Origin: Rhodococcus sp. 06-235-1A
GTDB lineage: Bacteria; Actinomycetota; Actinomycetes; Mycobacteriales; Mycobacteriaceae
NCBI RefSeq assembly: GCF_002258785.1
Contig: NZ_NOYI01000024.1
Span: 62,001-126,000, forward strand
Direction of reading: 5' to 3'
Length of the DNA: 64,000 nt
Translations under genes and position numbers: made by a program
Shown: positions 36,592-47,306 of the stretch, piece by piece
Numbering within the stretch: the first letter of the stretch is position 1
Layout: every line of letters starts with the position of its first letter
Notes under the pieces: generated by a model
Told to the model about the DNA's origin: nothing
Seen by the model: only the letters and a program-made list of their open reading frames with translations
Databases searched by the model: none

Positions 36592-38513
36592 AACTCCGTC
36601 GCCCGATCGACGAACCATGCCAGCGCGGCTGGATCGTCGACCGCACTGGCATCGAGAGTGCCTGCGGCAGCAGCACCTTGGAAGAGTCGTTTGAGCGGTA
36701 TCTCGAGCTTCTTCCCGGTGCGCGTGTGGGGTATCGCGGGCGTGGCGACGATGTCGTCGGGAACGTGGCGCGGCGACGCCTGTGTCCTGATGACGGATTC
36801 GATGCGTGCGTGCAGTTCGTCGGTGAGACCATCCGGGACCACGACGAACAGCGGCATCCAATATTGCCCGTCGGGTAGCTCGATGCCCAGGACGAGCGCC
36901 TCGGTGACCTCGTCGAGTGATTCGACGGCCTGGTAGATGTCGGCGCTCCCCATCCGAATTCCGTTTCGGTTGAGGGTCGAATCGGATCGTCCGTGCACGA
37001 CCACGCTGCCGCGATCGGTCAGGGTGATCCAGTCGCCGTGACGCCAGATTCCCGGGTACGTATCGAAGTAGGCAGCCCGATAACGAGATCCGTCCGCGTC
37101 GTTCCAGAAGTACAGCGGCATCGACGGCATCGGCTCGGTGACGACCAGTTCACCGACGGTGCCTCGGACTGGCTCGCCGTCCTCGTCGTAGGCGTCGAGC
37201 GCGACGCCGAGAAAGGGCACCGACAGCTCTCCGGCCCAGACCGGAGCGGTCCGCACTCCCCCGGCGAACGCCGACACCACATCGGTGCCGCCCGAGATGG
37301 AGAAGACCGGCACGTGGGCTCCGATGTTCTCCGACAACCAGATCGACGACGACGCAGGCATTGCGGACCCGGTGATGCCGACGGCCCGCAGCGCCGACAG
37401 ATCGTGGTCGGCACCGGGGTGCGTGCCTGCCTTGATGCACGCGAGCACATAACCCGGACTGGTTCCGAGGTAGGTCACACCCAGCCGACCAGCGATGTCC
37501 CACAGCGCATCCGGCATCGGGAATGCCGGATTGCCATCGGCGCACACGATCGTGGCACCGGTCAGCAGGCCGGCGATCTGGAAGTTCCACATCATCCAGC
37601 TGGGGCTGGTGTACCAGAAGAACACGTCCTCGGGACCTAGATCAGACTGCAGTGCAACGGATTTGAGGTGTTCGAGCACCACACCGCCGTGACCGTGCAC
37701 GATCCCCTTGGGTAGCCCCGTGGTACCCGAGGAGAACACGACCCACAGGGGATGATCGAAAGGTACTGCCGCCGGCGTCAGTTCACGACTCTCGGCGGTG
37801 GCATCGGACCAACTCCGTGCGCTTCCCGTCGGTTCGCCGATCGTCACGACGACGCGCACGGTCGGCAATGCGTCGACCAGCGCAGCGACATCACCGGACT
37901 TGTCCCTGAACTGCCCTCCGTACTGGTATCCGGAGGCAGTGATCAATGCTGTGGGTTCGAGTTGTCCCAGTCGATCACGCGCGGCCGAGGCCGAATAGTC
38001 CTGCCCACATGCGGACCACACAGCACCCAGGCTCGCGGTCGCCAGGAACGCGATCACCGCCTCCGGGATGTTCGGCAGATACCCGACGACGCGATCGCCG
38101 CGCCGGACTCCGTTGTCGGCGAGCGTCCCTGCCAAAGCCCCGGCCTGATCGATCATGTCGTCCCACGTCACGATCCGCGTCGAACCGTCTTCGCGGGCAT
38201 GGACAATGGCGGCGCGATCAGGGCGAGCGTGCCCGATCACCTGGTCCACATAGTTCAGCTCGGTTCCCGGAAACCACTGCGCACCAGGCATGGTGCGACT
38301 CTCGAGGACCGTCGTCGGATCGGAGACAGCGCGAATCTCGAAGAAATCCCACACGGCACGCCAGAACGATTCGAGTTCGATCGTCGACCACCGCCACAGC
38401 GCCTCGTAGTCCGGCAGCTCGACGTCGTGACGTTGCTCCACGAATCGCGCGAACTCGGTGACTCTGGCCTCGGCGACGTCGGCATCCGTCGGTGTCCACA
38501 ACGCACTGATCAT
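36567..38513 (-). CDS. aacS: Acetoacetyl-CoA synthetase (acetoacetate-CoA ligase)
   Basis: This 648-aa protein belongs to the acetoacetyl-CoA synthetase branch of ANL enzymes. It has the N-terminal FWRAVWDFF and WFPGTELNYVDQV segment and the AMP-binding motif FSSGTTGLPKGIVHGHGG near 263. SPSWMMWNF follows, then SISGGTDVVSAFAGG, and the C-terminal lysine in HTRTGKKLEIPLKRL near 610. Length and order match the family. It activates acetoacetate for use as acetyl-CoA or in lipid synthesis. It lies 13 bases downstream of the fatty acyl-CoA ligase gene and is probably co-transcribed with it. Confidence 0.92.
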   Translation of the reverse strand: MISALWTPTDADVAEARVTEFARFVEQRHDVELPDYEALWRWSTIELESFWRAVWDFFEIRAVSDPTTVLESRTMPGAQWFPGTELNYVDQVIGHARPDRAAIVHAREDGSTRIVTWDDMIDQAGALAGTLADNGVRRGDRVVGYLPNIPEAVIAFLATASLGAVWSACGQDYSASAARDRLGQLEPTALITASGYQYGGQFRDKSGDVAALVDALPTVRVVVTIGEPTGSARSWSDATAESRELTPAAVPFDHPLWVVFSSGTTGLPKGIVHGHGGVVLEHLKSVALQSDLGPEDVFFWYTSPSWMMWNFQIAGLLTGATIVCADGNPAFPMPDALWDIAGRLGVTYLGTSPGYVLACIKAGTHPGADHDLSALRAVGITGSAMPASSSIWLSENIGAHVPVFSISGGTDVVSAFAGGVRTAPVWAGELSVPFLGVALDAYDEDGEPVRGTVGELVVTEPMPSMPLYFWNDADGSRYRAAYFDTYPGIWRHGDWITLTDRGSVVVHGRSDSTLNRNGIRMGSADIYQAVESLDEVTEALVLGIELPDGQYWMPLFVVVPDGLTDELHARIESVIRTQASPRHVPDDIVATPAIPHTRTGKKLEIPLKRLFQGAAAAGTLDASAVDDPAALAWFVDRATEFQRVQRAR

Positions 38514-38526
38514 GTACGCGAGTATG

Positions 38527-40161
38527 TCAGCCGAACGGCGATATTCGGATCAATCCGAGCGAGCGTTCGCGCATCTCCACCTTGCGCACCTTGCCGGTCA
38601 CCGTCATCGGAAACTCGTCGACGACGTGCACGTATCGCGGAATCTTGTAATGCGCGAGCCGCCCGTCGCAGAAGGCGCGCACCGCAGCCGAATCGAGCGG
38701 AGCGGCACCGTCTCTCATCCTGATCCACACCATGAGCTCCTCGCCGTACTTCGGATCGGGCACACCGATCACCTGGGCGTCGAGGATGTCGGGATGGGTG
38801 TAGAGGAACTCCTCCACTTCGCGGGGATAGACGTTCTCACCGCCGCGGATCACCATGTCCTTGATCCGTCCGGTGATGGCCACGTAGCCGTTCTCGTCCA
38901 TGACCCCGATGTCGCCGGTGTGCATCCACCCTTCGCCGTCGATCGCCTCCGCTGTCTTGTCGGGCTGCTCCCAGTAACCGAGCATCACCGAGTAACCACG
39001 AGTGCACAGTTCACCTGCCTGGCCACGTGGCAGCGTCTCACCGAGAACCGGGTCGACGACCTTCACCTCCAGATGAGGGCCGACACGTCCCACGGTGGAC
39101 ACCCGCTGTTCGATGGAGTCGTCGCTGCGAGTCTGCAGGGACACCGGCGAGGTCTCGGTCATGCCGTAGCAGATCGCTACCTCCGTCATCCCCATTCGGT
39201 CGATGACCTGCTTCATCACCTCGGTGGGACACGGCGATCCGGCCATGATGCCGGTACGCAGACTGCCGAGGTCGAAGTCGTCGAAGTTCTCCAGTGCCAG
39301 TTCGGCGATGAACATCGTCGGGACTCCGTACAGCGACGTGCACTTCTCCGCCGCGACCGCTGTCAGTGTCGCCACCGGATCGAACGAGGGACCGGGAATC
39401 ACCATCGCTGCGCCGTGCGAGGTGCATGCGAGATTTCCCATCACCATGCCGAAGCAGTGGTAGAACGGCACCGGAATGCACACGCGGTCCTCGGCGGTGT
39501 AATGGCAGAGCTCGCCGACGAAGAAGCCGTTGTTGAGGATATTTCGGTGACTCAGCGTCGCGCCCTTCGGGAAACCCGTTGTTCCCGAGGTGTACTGGAT
39601 GTTGATCGCATCGTCGGCACCGAGCCGCTCGGACACATCGGTGATCATCCGTGGAGTCTTGGCCAATGCTCTGTGACCGCGATCGGTCATCGCTTCCCAC
39701 TGGATGCTGCCGATGAACAGGACCTCCCGCAGCGACGGCACCTCGGGGCGCACGTCGTCGATCATCACCGCGTAGTCCGACCCCTTGAACTCCGTGGCCG
39801 ACAACAACACCGACACCCCGGCCTGCTTCAGCACGAACTGCAGCTCGTGCGAGCGATACGCCGGATTGATGTTGACCAGTACTGCACCGATCTTGGCCGT
39901 CGCATACTGCGCCAGAACCCATTCCGGACAGTTCGGAGCCCACATCCCGACGCGGTCCCCCACCTCGACACCGGCGACCAGCAAGCCTGCTGCCAACAGA
40001 TCGACGTCGGCGACGAACTCCGAGTACGTCCACCGACGTCCGGACGCCACATCGATCAACGCATCACGATCCGAGTGGTGCGCCGCCGTGCGATCCAGAT
40101 TCGCGCCGATCGTGTCGTCCAGAACTGCGGTGTCCGACGCACCGGAAGAATAACTGTCCAT
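38527..40161 (-). CDS. Fatty-acyl-CoA ligase (FadD-type AMP-binding enzyme)
   Basis: This 544-aa acyl-CoA synthetase has the P-loop [21 protein letters not shown] near 195, GYGMTETSP-type motif [12 protein letters not shown] near 320, [15 protein letters not shown] near 418 and [19 protein letters not shown] near 436. The catalytic lysine is in [15 protein letters not shown] near the end. It resembles medium- and long-chain ligases. The ATG at 40161 (MDSYSSGAS) is preferred over the longer frame: TACCGT stands 7 bases before it, which fits a leaderless start. It lies 55 bases after eutC on the same strand. It could in principle load a fatty acid for the NRPS starter domain, but nothing links it directly. 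Confidence 0.88.
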   Translation of the reverse strand: MDSYSSGASDTAVLDDTIGANLDRTAAHHSDRDALIDVASGRRWTYSEFVADVDLLAAGLLVAGVEVGDRVGMWAPNCPEWVLAQYATAKIGAVLVNINPAYRSHELQFVLKQAGVSVLLSATEFKGSDYAVMIDDVRPEVPSLREVLFIGSIQWEAMTDRGHRALAKTPRMITDVSERLGADDAINIQYTSGTTGFPKGATLSHRNILNNGFFVGELCHYTAEDRVCIPVPFYHCFGMVMGNLACTSHGAAMVIPGPSFDPVATLTAVAAEKCTSLYGVPTMFIAELALENFDDFDLGSLRTGIMAGSPCPTEVMKQVIDRMGMTEVAICYGMTETSPVSLQTRSDDSIEQRVSTVGRVGPHLEVKVVDPVLGETLPRGQAGELCTRGYSVMLGYWEQPDKTAEAIDGEGWMHTGDIGVMDENGYVAITGRIKDMVIRGGENVYPREVEEFLYTHPDILDAQVIGVPDPKYGEELMVWIRMRDGAAPLDSAAVRAFCDGRLAHYKIPRYVHVVDEFPMTVTGKVRKVEMRERSLGLIRISPFG

Positions 40162-40216
40162 GAACCCCACGGTAGTGACGCCGATCACGCACGGCCACCC
40201 CCGAATAGGGGGATCA

Positions 40217-41116
40217 TCATTCGAGGGTGAGGGCCTCGGCTGCCTCGAGCACATCGGCTCGCGACGTGTCCTTCAACGCCACACCTGACCGTCCGAGCTT
40301 CCTCGCCCCGGCCAGCAGACCCCCCACTATTCGCGCCGACTGTGCGTACCCCTGCCCTTCGGGCGGATGGATGTTCGAGATGCAATTGCGATCGGCGTCC
40401 GTACAGCCGGGCTTCGGTAGATGCGTCAGATAGATGCCGAGACTGTCCGCGACCGACAATCCTGGGCGCTCCCCGATCAGCACCAACACCGTCCGCACAC
40501 CCATCGCCGCGGCGATGTGATCGCCCAGCGCCACCCGTGCCTCGGTTGCGATCACCGGTGCTGCTATCGAATAGCGATCGGCCAGTTCGGCTTTCAATGC
40601 CTCGAGCATCGGCACACCGTGGTCGGCGAGCGCACGCGGAGACAGCCCATCACTCAACACGATGCCGATCTCGTCCTCGGACAGGGTGATCGTCGACAGG
40701 TCCTTCGGTTGCCGACCGAGATCTGGCCGTCGTAGATACTCCGCACGACTGGTCGCCAACGACGTCACCACTGCAGGCGCACCGAGCCCCACCTGCTCCA
40801 CCCGGCCCACGAACCCCTCGACGTCGAGTGGCATGTGTACGGCATCCCGCGCAGCAGCGTGCGCCGAACGAAACTCCAGCACCCGGGTGGTCGGCAGCGA
40901 ATCACCGATGCGTCCCAACCCGATCCGGGCCTGCGTCATCGCTCGCATCTCGCCCCAGAACTGTGTTTCCGGTCGTTCCGCGGGCTCCACTCCTGCACTC
41001 CCTGGTCGTTCCGCGGGCTCCACTCCTGCACTCCCTGGTCGTTCCGCGGGCTCCACTCCTGCACTCCCTGGTCGTTCCGCGGGCTCCACTCCTGCCACCT
41101 CCGATTCACCGGTCAT
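40217..41116 (-). CDS. eutC: Ethanolamine ammonia-lyase, small subunit
   Basis: This 299-aa light chain of the adenosylcobalamin-dependent lyase splits ethanolamine to acetaldehyde and ammonia. Recognisable family stretches are [19 protein letters not shown] near 65, [39 protein letters not shown] and the Cys-containing [18 protein letters not shown] near 245, which belongs to the cobalamin/substrate side. The start overlaps the eutB stop in an ATGA. The first 50 residues are unusual: [11 protein letters not shown] is repeated, encoded by a 33-bp tandem DNA repeat, and E. coli EutC has no such sequence. The enzyme needs imported or self-made B12. No reactivase (EutA) is in the window. Confidence 0.93.
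   Translation of the reverse strand: MTGESEVAGVEPAERPGSAGVEPAERPGSAGVEPAERPGSAGVEPAERPETQFWGEMRAMTQARIGLGRIGDSLPTTRVLEFRSAHAAARDAVHMPLDVEGFVGRVEQVGLGAPAVVTSLATSRAEYLRRPDLGRQPKDLSTITLSEDEIGIVLSDGLSPRALADHGVPMLEALKAELADRYSIAAPVIATEARVALGDHIAAAMGVRTVLVLIGERPGLSVADSLGIYLTHLPKPGCTDADRNCISNIHPPEGQGYAQSARIVGGLLAGARKLGRSGVALKDTSRADVLEAAEALTLE
40971..41096. repeat. 33-bp in-frame tandem repeat in eutC
   Basis: A 33-base unit beginning GGTCGTTCCGCGGGC is repeated three times without a mismatch (40971-41003, 41004-41036, 41037-41069), then a fourth copy breaks off after about 26 bases. Eleven codons per unit keep the frame, giving [11 protein letters not shown] repeats in EutC. Perfect identity suggests recent slippage and a copy number that could differ between strains. 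Confidence 0.95.
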
Positions 41117-42525
41117 CGCGCACTCATCAACGCTCGCAACGGTGATCCCGCGGCATCGACGTCGAGGACCCGGCCGTCGGCGTCCACCATGCCCAGTCGG
41201 GAGAGCCACGACTCGAATTCCGGTGCGGCTCGCAGACCGAGAACCTGCCGAACGTAGAGCACGTCGTGAAAGCTCAGCGACTGGTATCCGAGCATGACGT
41301 CGTCGGCTCCCGGTACCGCGATGACGAACGCGACTCCGGCCGCGCCGAGCAACGTCAGCAACGTGTCCATGTCGTCCTGATCGGCCTCGGCGTGGTTGGT
41401 GTAGCAGACGTCGACGCCCATCGGCAGTCCCAGCAGCTTGCCGCAGAAGTGATCTTCGAGCCCTGCCCTGATGATCTGCTTGCCGTCGTACAGGTACTCC
41501 GGCCCGATGAATCCGACAACGGTGTTGATCAGTAATGGCTCGAGATCGCGGGCCACCGCGTACGCGCGCGTTTCCAAAGTCTGTTGATCTACCGGTCGAT
41601 CGCCGGTGCCGATGTGGGCGCCCGCAGACAACGCCGAGCCCTGGCCGGTTTCGAGGTACATGACGTTGTTCCCGACGGTTCCGCGGTGCAACGATCGGCC
41701 GGCCTCGTTGGCCTGCCGAAGAAGCGGAATGTTCACGCCGAAGCTCGAATTGGCTCCTTCGGTGCCTGCGATGGACTGGAACACCAGGTCGACGGGAACT
41801 CCCTTGTCGATCAGTTCCATCGTCGTCGTCACGTGCGAGAGCACGCACGATTGCGTGGGAATCTCGAAGCGCTGTCGAATCTCGTCGAGCAGATGCAGCA
41901 GGTCGGCTGTGGCCTGAGGCGAGTCGGTTGCAGGATTGATCCCGATGACCGCATCGCCCGATCCGAGGAGCAATCCGTCGAGCGTGGCTGCCGCGATTCC
42001 ACGCGGATCGTCCGTCGGGTGATTGGGTTGCAAACGCGTGGTGAGGGTTCCGGGTAGCCCGATCGTCGTCCGGAACGCCGACGTCACCTGCACCGCCCGA
42101 GACACTGCGATCAGATCCTGATTTCGCATGATCTTGCTGACGGCAGCGACCATCTCGGGCGTCAATCCTGCCGCGACCGATCGCAGTGTCGCGGCGGCGT
42201 CGGGCCCTGCGGTCACCTGCAGCAGCCAATCCCGTAGACCTCCTACGGTCAGGTGCGAGACGGCCCCGAATGCGATGCGGTCGTGGGAATCGATGATGAG
42301 CCGAGTGACCTCGTCGCTCTCGTACGGAACGAGCAGATCGTGCAGGAAGACATCGAGCGAAACCTCCGACAATGCCCACTGCGCCGCAGCCCGTTCGGCA
42401 TCGGATTCGGCTGCGCAACCGGCCAACTCGTCACCCGACCGCAGCGGGGTCGCCTTGGCCATCAGGTCCACCAGACCGTCGAACGTGTAGGTGGTACCCG
42501 AGACCTGCTGGGTGTAGATCGTCAT
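41113..42525 (-). CDS. eutB: Ethanolamine ammonia-lyase, large subunit
   Basis: This 470-aa heavy chain is a TIM barrel that binds ethanolamine and adenosylcobalamin. Family segments seen are KIMRNQDLIAVSRAVQVTSAFRTTIGLPGTLTTRLQPNHPTDDP near 130-175, the conserved GSGDAVIGINPATDS near 190, SIAGTEGANSSFGVN near 255 and GVDVCYTNHAEADQDDM near 365. Length is close to the usual 450-470 aa. The ATG at 42525 overlaps the permease stop (ATGA), and its own stop overlaps the eutC start, so the permease, eutB and eutC are coupled. It works in the cytosol, because no microcompartment shell genes are present. Confidence 0.95.
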   Translation of the reverse strand: MTIYTQQVSGTTYTFDGLVDLMAKATPLRSGDELAGCAAESDAERAAAQWALSEVSLDVFLHDLLVPYESDEVTRLIIDSHDRIAFGAVSHLTVGGLRDWLLQVTAGPDAAATLRSVAAGLTPEMVAAVSKIMRNQDLIAVSRAVQVTSAFRTTIGLPGTLTTRLQPNHPTDDPRGIAAATLDGLLLGSGDAVIGINPATDSPQATADLLHLLDEIRQRFEIPTQSCVLSHVTTTMELIDKGVPVDLVFQSIAGTEGANSSFGVNIPLLRQANEAGRSLHRGTVGNNVMYLETGQGSALSAGAHIGTGDRPVDQQTLETRAYAVARDLEPLLINTVVGFIGPEYLYDGKQIIRAGLEDHFCGKLLGLPMGVDVCYTNHAEADQDDMDTLLTLLGAAGVAFVIAVPGADDVMLGYQSLSFHDVLYVRQVLGLRAAPEFESWLSRLGMVDADGRVLDVDAAGSPLRALMSAR

Positions 42526-43976
42526 TCCAGTTCGGCCTCGGCCTGAGCCAGTGCGGCGAACTCCTCGTCCGGCGAATTCGCGACGAGGTGATGCCTGCTG
42601 TAGATGCCGAAGTAGGCCATGAACGCCACGAACACGGCCAGGCACCACAGTGCCGCAGTGGAATCGACGACGAAGGTGGCGACAACGGCGAGTGCCGCGA
42701 TGATCAACGCGAATCCGGTGGTCACGACACCCCCGGGGGTTCGGTACGGCCGTTCCATGTTCGGCTCGTTGCGGCGAAGCACGATGTGGCTGACCATCAT
42801 CAGAACGTAACTCAGTGCCGCGCCGAAGACGGCCATGTTGAGCAACATTCCGCCCTGACCGGTCAGGGAGAGCAGGAAGCCGATGATTCCGGGCACGATC
42901 AGAGCGAGCGTCGGGGCCTTGCGAGAGTTGGTGATGGACAGTGTCTTCGGCAGGTATCCCGCGCGAGAGAGCGCAAAGAGCTGGCGCGAGTACGCGTACA
43001 TGATCGAGAAGAAGGACGCGACCAATCCGGCCAGGCCGATGTAGTTGACGATCTTGCTCGCCGTTCCGTCACCGAGGGCTTCCACCAACGGGTTTCCCGA
43101 CTCCTTGACGCCGTCGGCCCCGCCTGCTCCGGTCACCAGGAACAGGACGACGGCACCGGTGACGAGCAGAACACCCATGGCGGCGATGATGCCGCGCGGG
43201 ACGTTCTTGGTCGGATCCTTTGCCTCCTCCGCGGCCAACGGCACGCCCTCGATGGCGAGGAAGAACCAGATGGCGAACGGGACCGCGGCCCAGATTCCGA
43301 GGTAGCCGAACGGCAGGAACCCCGAGGCTCCGGCAGCGTCGGTGGGTGCGATGTCGGTCAGGTTGCTCGCATCGAACTGGCCGATGGCTGCGATGGCGAA
43401 CACGACGAGACCGACCAAGGCGATGCCGGTGATGACGAACATGATCTTGAGGGCTTCACCCGCGCCGGAGAGGTGGATTCCGATGAACACCGCGTAGACC
43501 ACCAGGTATACCCACCACCCGTCGGTGATCCCGAACAGTCCGAGCGATTCGACGTACGCACCGATGAACGTCGCGATCGCTGCCGGAGCGATGGCGTACT
43601 CGATGAGAATTGCTGTACCGGTGGCGAATCCGCCCCACGGTCCCATGGCCCTGCGGGCGAAGGTGTAGCCGCCGCCTGCCGCGGGCAGCGCCGAGGACAT
43701 CTCGGCCATGCCGAGGACCATGGCGAGGTACATACCCGCGATGATGATCGCTGCGATCAGGAGGCCACCGAATCCGCCCTCGGCAAGACCGAGGTTCCAC
43801 CCCGAGTAGTCGCCGGAGATGACGTAGCTGACTCCGAGGCCGGCCAGCAGTACCCAGCCCGCTGTACCCTTCTTCAGGGTGCGTTTGGCCAGGTAGTCAC
43901 CGCCCTCGACGTGCGACTGTGTGCTCTCGTGCGAGCCAGTTTTCGGATGAGACGACTGGGGGTCTACTACGGACAT
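42522..43976 (-). CDS. eat: Ethanolamine permease (APC superfamily)
   Basis: This 484-aa transporter has about 12 hydrophobic helices. It begins with a soluble tail and TLKKGTAGWVLLAGLGVSYVISGDYSGWN, a pattern typical of ethanolamine permeases. AEMSSALPAAGGGYTFARRAMGP near 95 is the APC substrate-site helix, and FFLAIEGVPLAAEEAKDPTKNVPRG near 240 is the conserved helix 6 region. It is translationally coupled to eutB, which supports ethanolamine as substrate. It would import ethanolamine released from phosphatidylethanolamine as carbon and nitrogen source. Confidence 0.9.
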   Translation of the reverse strand: MSVVDPQSSHPKTGSHESTQSHVEGGDYLAKRTLKKGTAGWVLLAGLGVSYVISGDYSGWNLGLAEGGFGGLLIAAIIIAGMYLAMVLGMAEMSSALPAAGGGYTFARRAMGPWGGFATGTAILIEYAIAPAAIATFIGAYVESLGLFGITDGWWVYLVVYAVFIGIHLSGAGEALKIMFVITGIALVGLVVFAIAAIGQFDASNLTDIAPTDAAGASGFLPFGYLGIWAAVPFAIWFFLAIEGVPLAAEEAKDPTKNVPRGIIAAMGVLLVTGAVVLFLVTGAGGADGVKESGNPLVEALGDGTASKIVNYIGLAGLVASFFSIMYAYSRQLFALSRAGYLPKTLSITNSRKAPTLALIVPGIIGFLLSLTGQGGMLLNMAVFGAALSYVLMMVSHIVLRRNEPNMERPYRTPGGVVTTGFALIIAALAVVATFVVDSTAALWCLAVFVAFMAYFGIYSRHHLVANSPDEEFAALAQAEAELE

Positions 43977-44111
43977 TGCAAGCCTCTCGTAGCTGTTGCG
44001 CTCGGAGCGGGTTCACGCCCGAGGGGACGATTCACAACACGTGTGGCGCGCGAATCGGTTCACGATAGGCCCGTCGTGTAAGCGTCGCGTCATCGATGAA
44101 TGACGGGCGAA

Positions 44112-45095
44112 TTACGACTGGTGCCCCACGGCGTTGATGTCACCGATGTCGCCCTCGTCCGGTTCGGCGACTGTCAGTACCGCGTCCACCACAGCTCTGT
44201 TGGTTTCCAACTCACGCTCCAGCCGGCGGAGCGTATGTGCGATGCGTGATTCTGCGAAATCACCGACGAGATCGACACTCGCCACCACGTAGATCTGTTT
44301 GGGACCGACGAACTCGATGCGCACGAATCGGACCGATGCCACCTCGGGCAGTTGCTCGATTCGCTGCACCACCGCGTTCCATAATGCTCTCGATCCCGGT
44401 TCACCGGTGAGGAATCGACGGTTTCGATCGATCAGTACGAACGCCACGATTCCGAGCAATACTCCCACCAGAATGGACCCGATGGCGTCGAAGGCGGCGT
44501 TACCGGTCAGTTGGTGCAAGCCGATTCCGGCACCGGCGATCACGATGCCGATCAGAGCCGCACTGTCCTCCGCGAACACCGCCCGCAGCGTCGGATCCGA
44601 GGTCTCGAGTGCGTAATCGAGGAAGTCCTTGTCGTATTCGGCCGCTTCACCGCGAATCTGCCGAACCGACTGCAGGAACGAGACTCCCTCGAGCAGAAAT
44701 GCGATGGCGAGCACCACGTACGCGACGAGGTAGTTCTCGCTGCTCGATTCACCGGCGAGCAACGAGGTGATGCCGTGCCACACCGATACCGCAGCACCGG
44801 CGACGAAGAGCCCGATGGCTGCGAGTGTCGACCAGAAGTAGGTCTCGCGTCCGTAGCCGAGCGGCCGACGATCGTCCGGTCCACGTGAGCCCCGACGATT
44901 GGCGACGAGCAGAAAGATCTCGTTACCGGTGTCGGCCCACGAATGCGCGGCTTCGGCGACCATCGACGCCGATCCGGTGAACACCGCTGCGAACGTCTTG
45001 GCTATCGCGACGCCGAGATTGGCGACGAACGCAATGACCACGGTGCGCAGGCTCTCGCCGCCCTCGGCCGCGTCGGACTTCGATGAGCTCTTCAT
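44112..45095 (-). CDS. Cation diffusion facilitator family transporter
   Basis: This 327-aa CDF protein has six predicted helices. Helix 2 carries AEAAHSWADTGNEIFLLVA near residue 46, matching the HxxxD metal site pattern, and helix 5 has EDSAALIGIVIAG near 165. A cytoplasmic domain of about 90 residues follows (VRFVRIEFVGPKQIYVVASVDL). It exports divalent metal, commonly Zn, Mn or Fe, in exchange for protons. The frame runs far upstream, but the ATG at 45095 starts the family-like N-terminus just after the DUF779 gene, with a 26-base gap. Why it sits among ethanolamine genes is unclear. Confidence 0.85.
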   Translation of the reverse strand: MKSSSKSDAAEGGESLRTVVIAFVANLGVAIAKTFAAVFTGSASMVAEAAHSWADTGNEIFLLVANRRGSRGPDDRRPLGYGRETYFWSTLAAIGLFVAGAAVSVWHGITSLLAGESSSENYLVAYVVLAIAFLLEGVSFLQSVRQIRGEAAEYDKDFLDYALETSDPTLRAVFAEDSAALIGIVIAGAGIGLHQLTGNAAFDAIGSILVGVLLGIVAFVLIDRNRRFLTGEPGSRALWNAVVQRIEQLPEVASVRFVRIEFVGPKQIYVVASVDLVGDFAESRIAHTLRRLERELETNRAVVDAVLTVAEPDEGDIGDINAVGHQS

Positions 45096-45121
45096 CGTTC
45101 GCACTGTATGCGCTGCCGCAC

Positions 45122-45660
45122 TCAGCCCTGAAGCATCCCCGGGACGGGACAGGCGTCGACGGCCTCGGCAACCACCAGTGGATCGTCGGGAACCTCGGGT
45201 CGTCTGCCTTCCTCCCAGTCGACGCCGACGAGCGGTGGATGCGCGGCGAGAAGCTCGTTCTCCTCCGGGGTGTACGCGCGCCCTCGGCTGAGGAAACGGA
45301 CCCCCTCGGGTGATTCGAGCGAAAACCCGCCGCCGCGGCCGGGAACCACGTCGAGCACGAGTTGCGTGTGCTTCCAGGCCTGGAACTGAGAACCCGAAAT
45401 CCACACCGGCACACCGTCGATACCCGCGGGGAGGTCCTGCGGAACCTCGCCCACCCCGAGTCGGAGGTCGATGTACCCCAGAAGGACGTCACGGTCTCCT
45501 ACGATGAATTCTCCTGCGGGATAACACATCGGCGACGACCCGTCACAGCATCCCCCGGACTGATGCATCATCAGTTCCCCGTGGATACCGCCGAGGCGAC
45601 GGAGCAGGTCCATCGCCTCGACGGTGGTCTTCAGCCGCGCAGGCGGCCGAGCATTCTCCA

Positions 45661-45661
<1 letters not shown>
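45122..45661 (-). CDS. DUF779 protein associated with aldehyde dehydrogenase
   Basis: This 179-aa protein has a DUF779 core: LGGIHGELMMHQSGGCCDGSSPMCYP near residue 25, with three Cys and a His that could bind a metal, then GVPVWISGSQFQAWKHTQLVLDVVPGRGGGFSLESPEGVRFL near 105. DUF779 genes regularly follow ExaC-type aldehyde dehydrogenase genes in actinobacteria, including mycobacteria. Here the ATG shares one base with the dehydrogenase stop (TGATG), so the two are coupled. The C-terminal 40 residues after the core are extra. Function is unknown. A role in aldehyde oxidation is inferred from linkage only. Confidence 0.85.
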
Positions 45662-47184
<1,523 letters not shown>

Positions 47185-47306
47185 TGAAAATCCTCCTGAT
47201 CGACACGTGCTTCACAGTTGATGCGGTGTGTGATTCAGGACACTAGGCCGCGCAACGTTGCAAGTACGTTGCCGGTATTTCGGGCCGGCGGGGCGCGAGG
47301 GATGCG
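47185..47306. promoter_or_regulatory. Aldehyde dehydrogenase promoter region with palindrome
   Basis: This 122-base gap separates the GAF regulator from the aldehyde dehydrogenase. It holds the 10-bp palindrome GCAACGTTGC at 47252-47261, followed by a spaced half copy (ACGTTGC) at 47266-47272. Such spaced half sites could be the binding site of the adjacent regulator, but this is a guess from position only. Confidence 0.3.

Noticed and set aside
36136-38513. Thioesterase and acetoacetyl-CoA synthetase as NRPS accessory (type II TE, starter loading)
   Set aside because: The thioesterase is a hotdog enzyme, not the alpha/beta-hydrolase type II TE. The ligase is clearly of the acetoacetate type, and both are outside the NRPS transcription unit.
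40198-40212. CCCCC/GGGGG hairpin between eutC and the FadD-type ligase as a terminator
   Set aside because: Only a 5-bp stem without a T-run. It more likely lies in the ligase promoter region.
40971-41096. CRISPR-like repeats
   Set aside because: The 33-bp copies are directly adjacent with no spacers and keep the EutC reading frame, so this is a coding tandem repeat.
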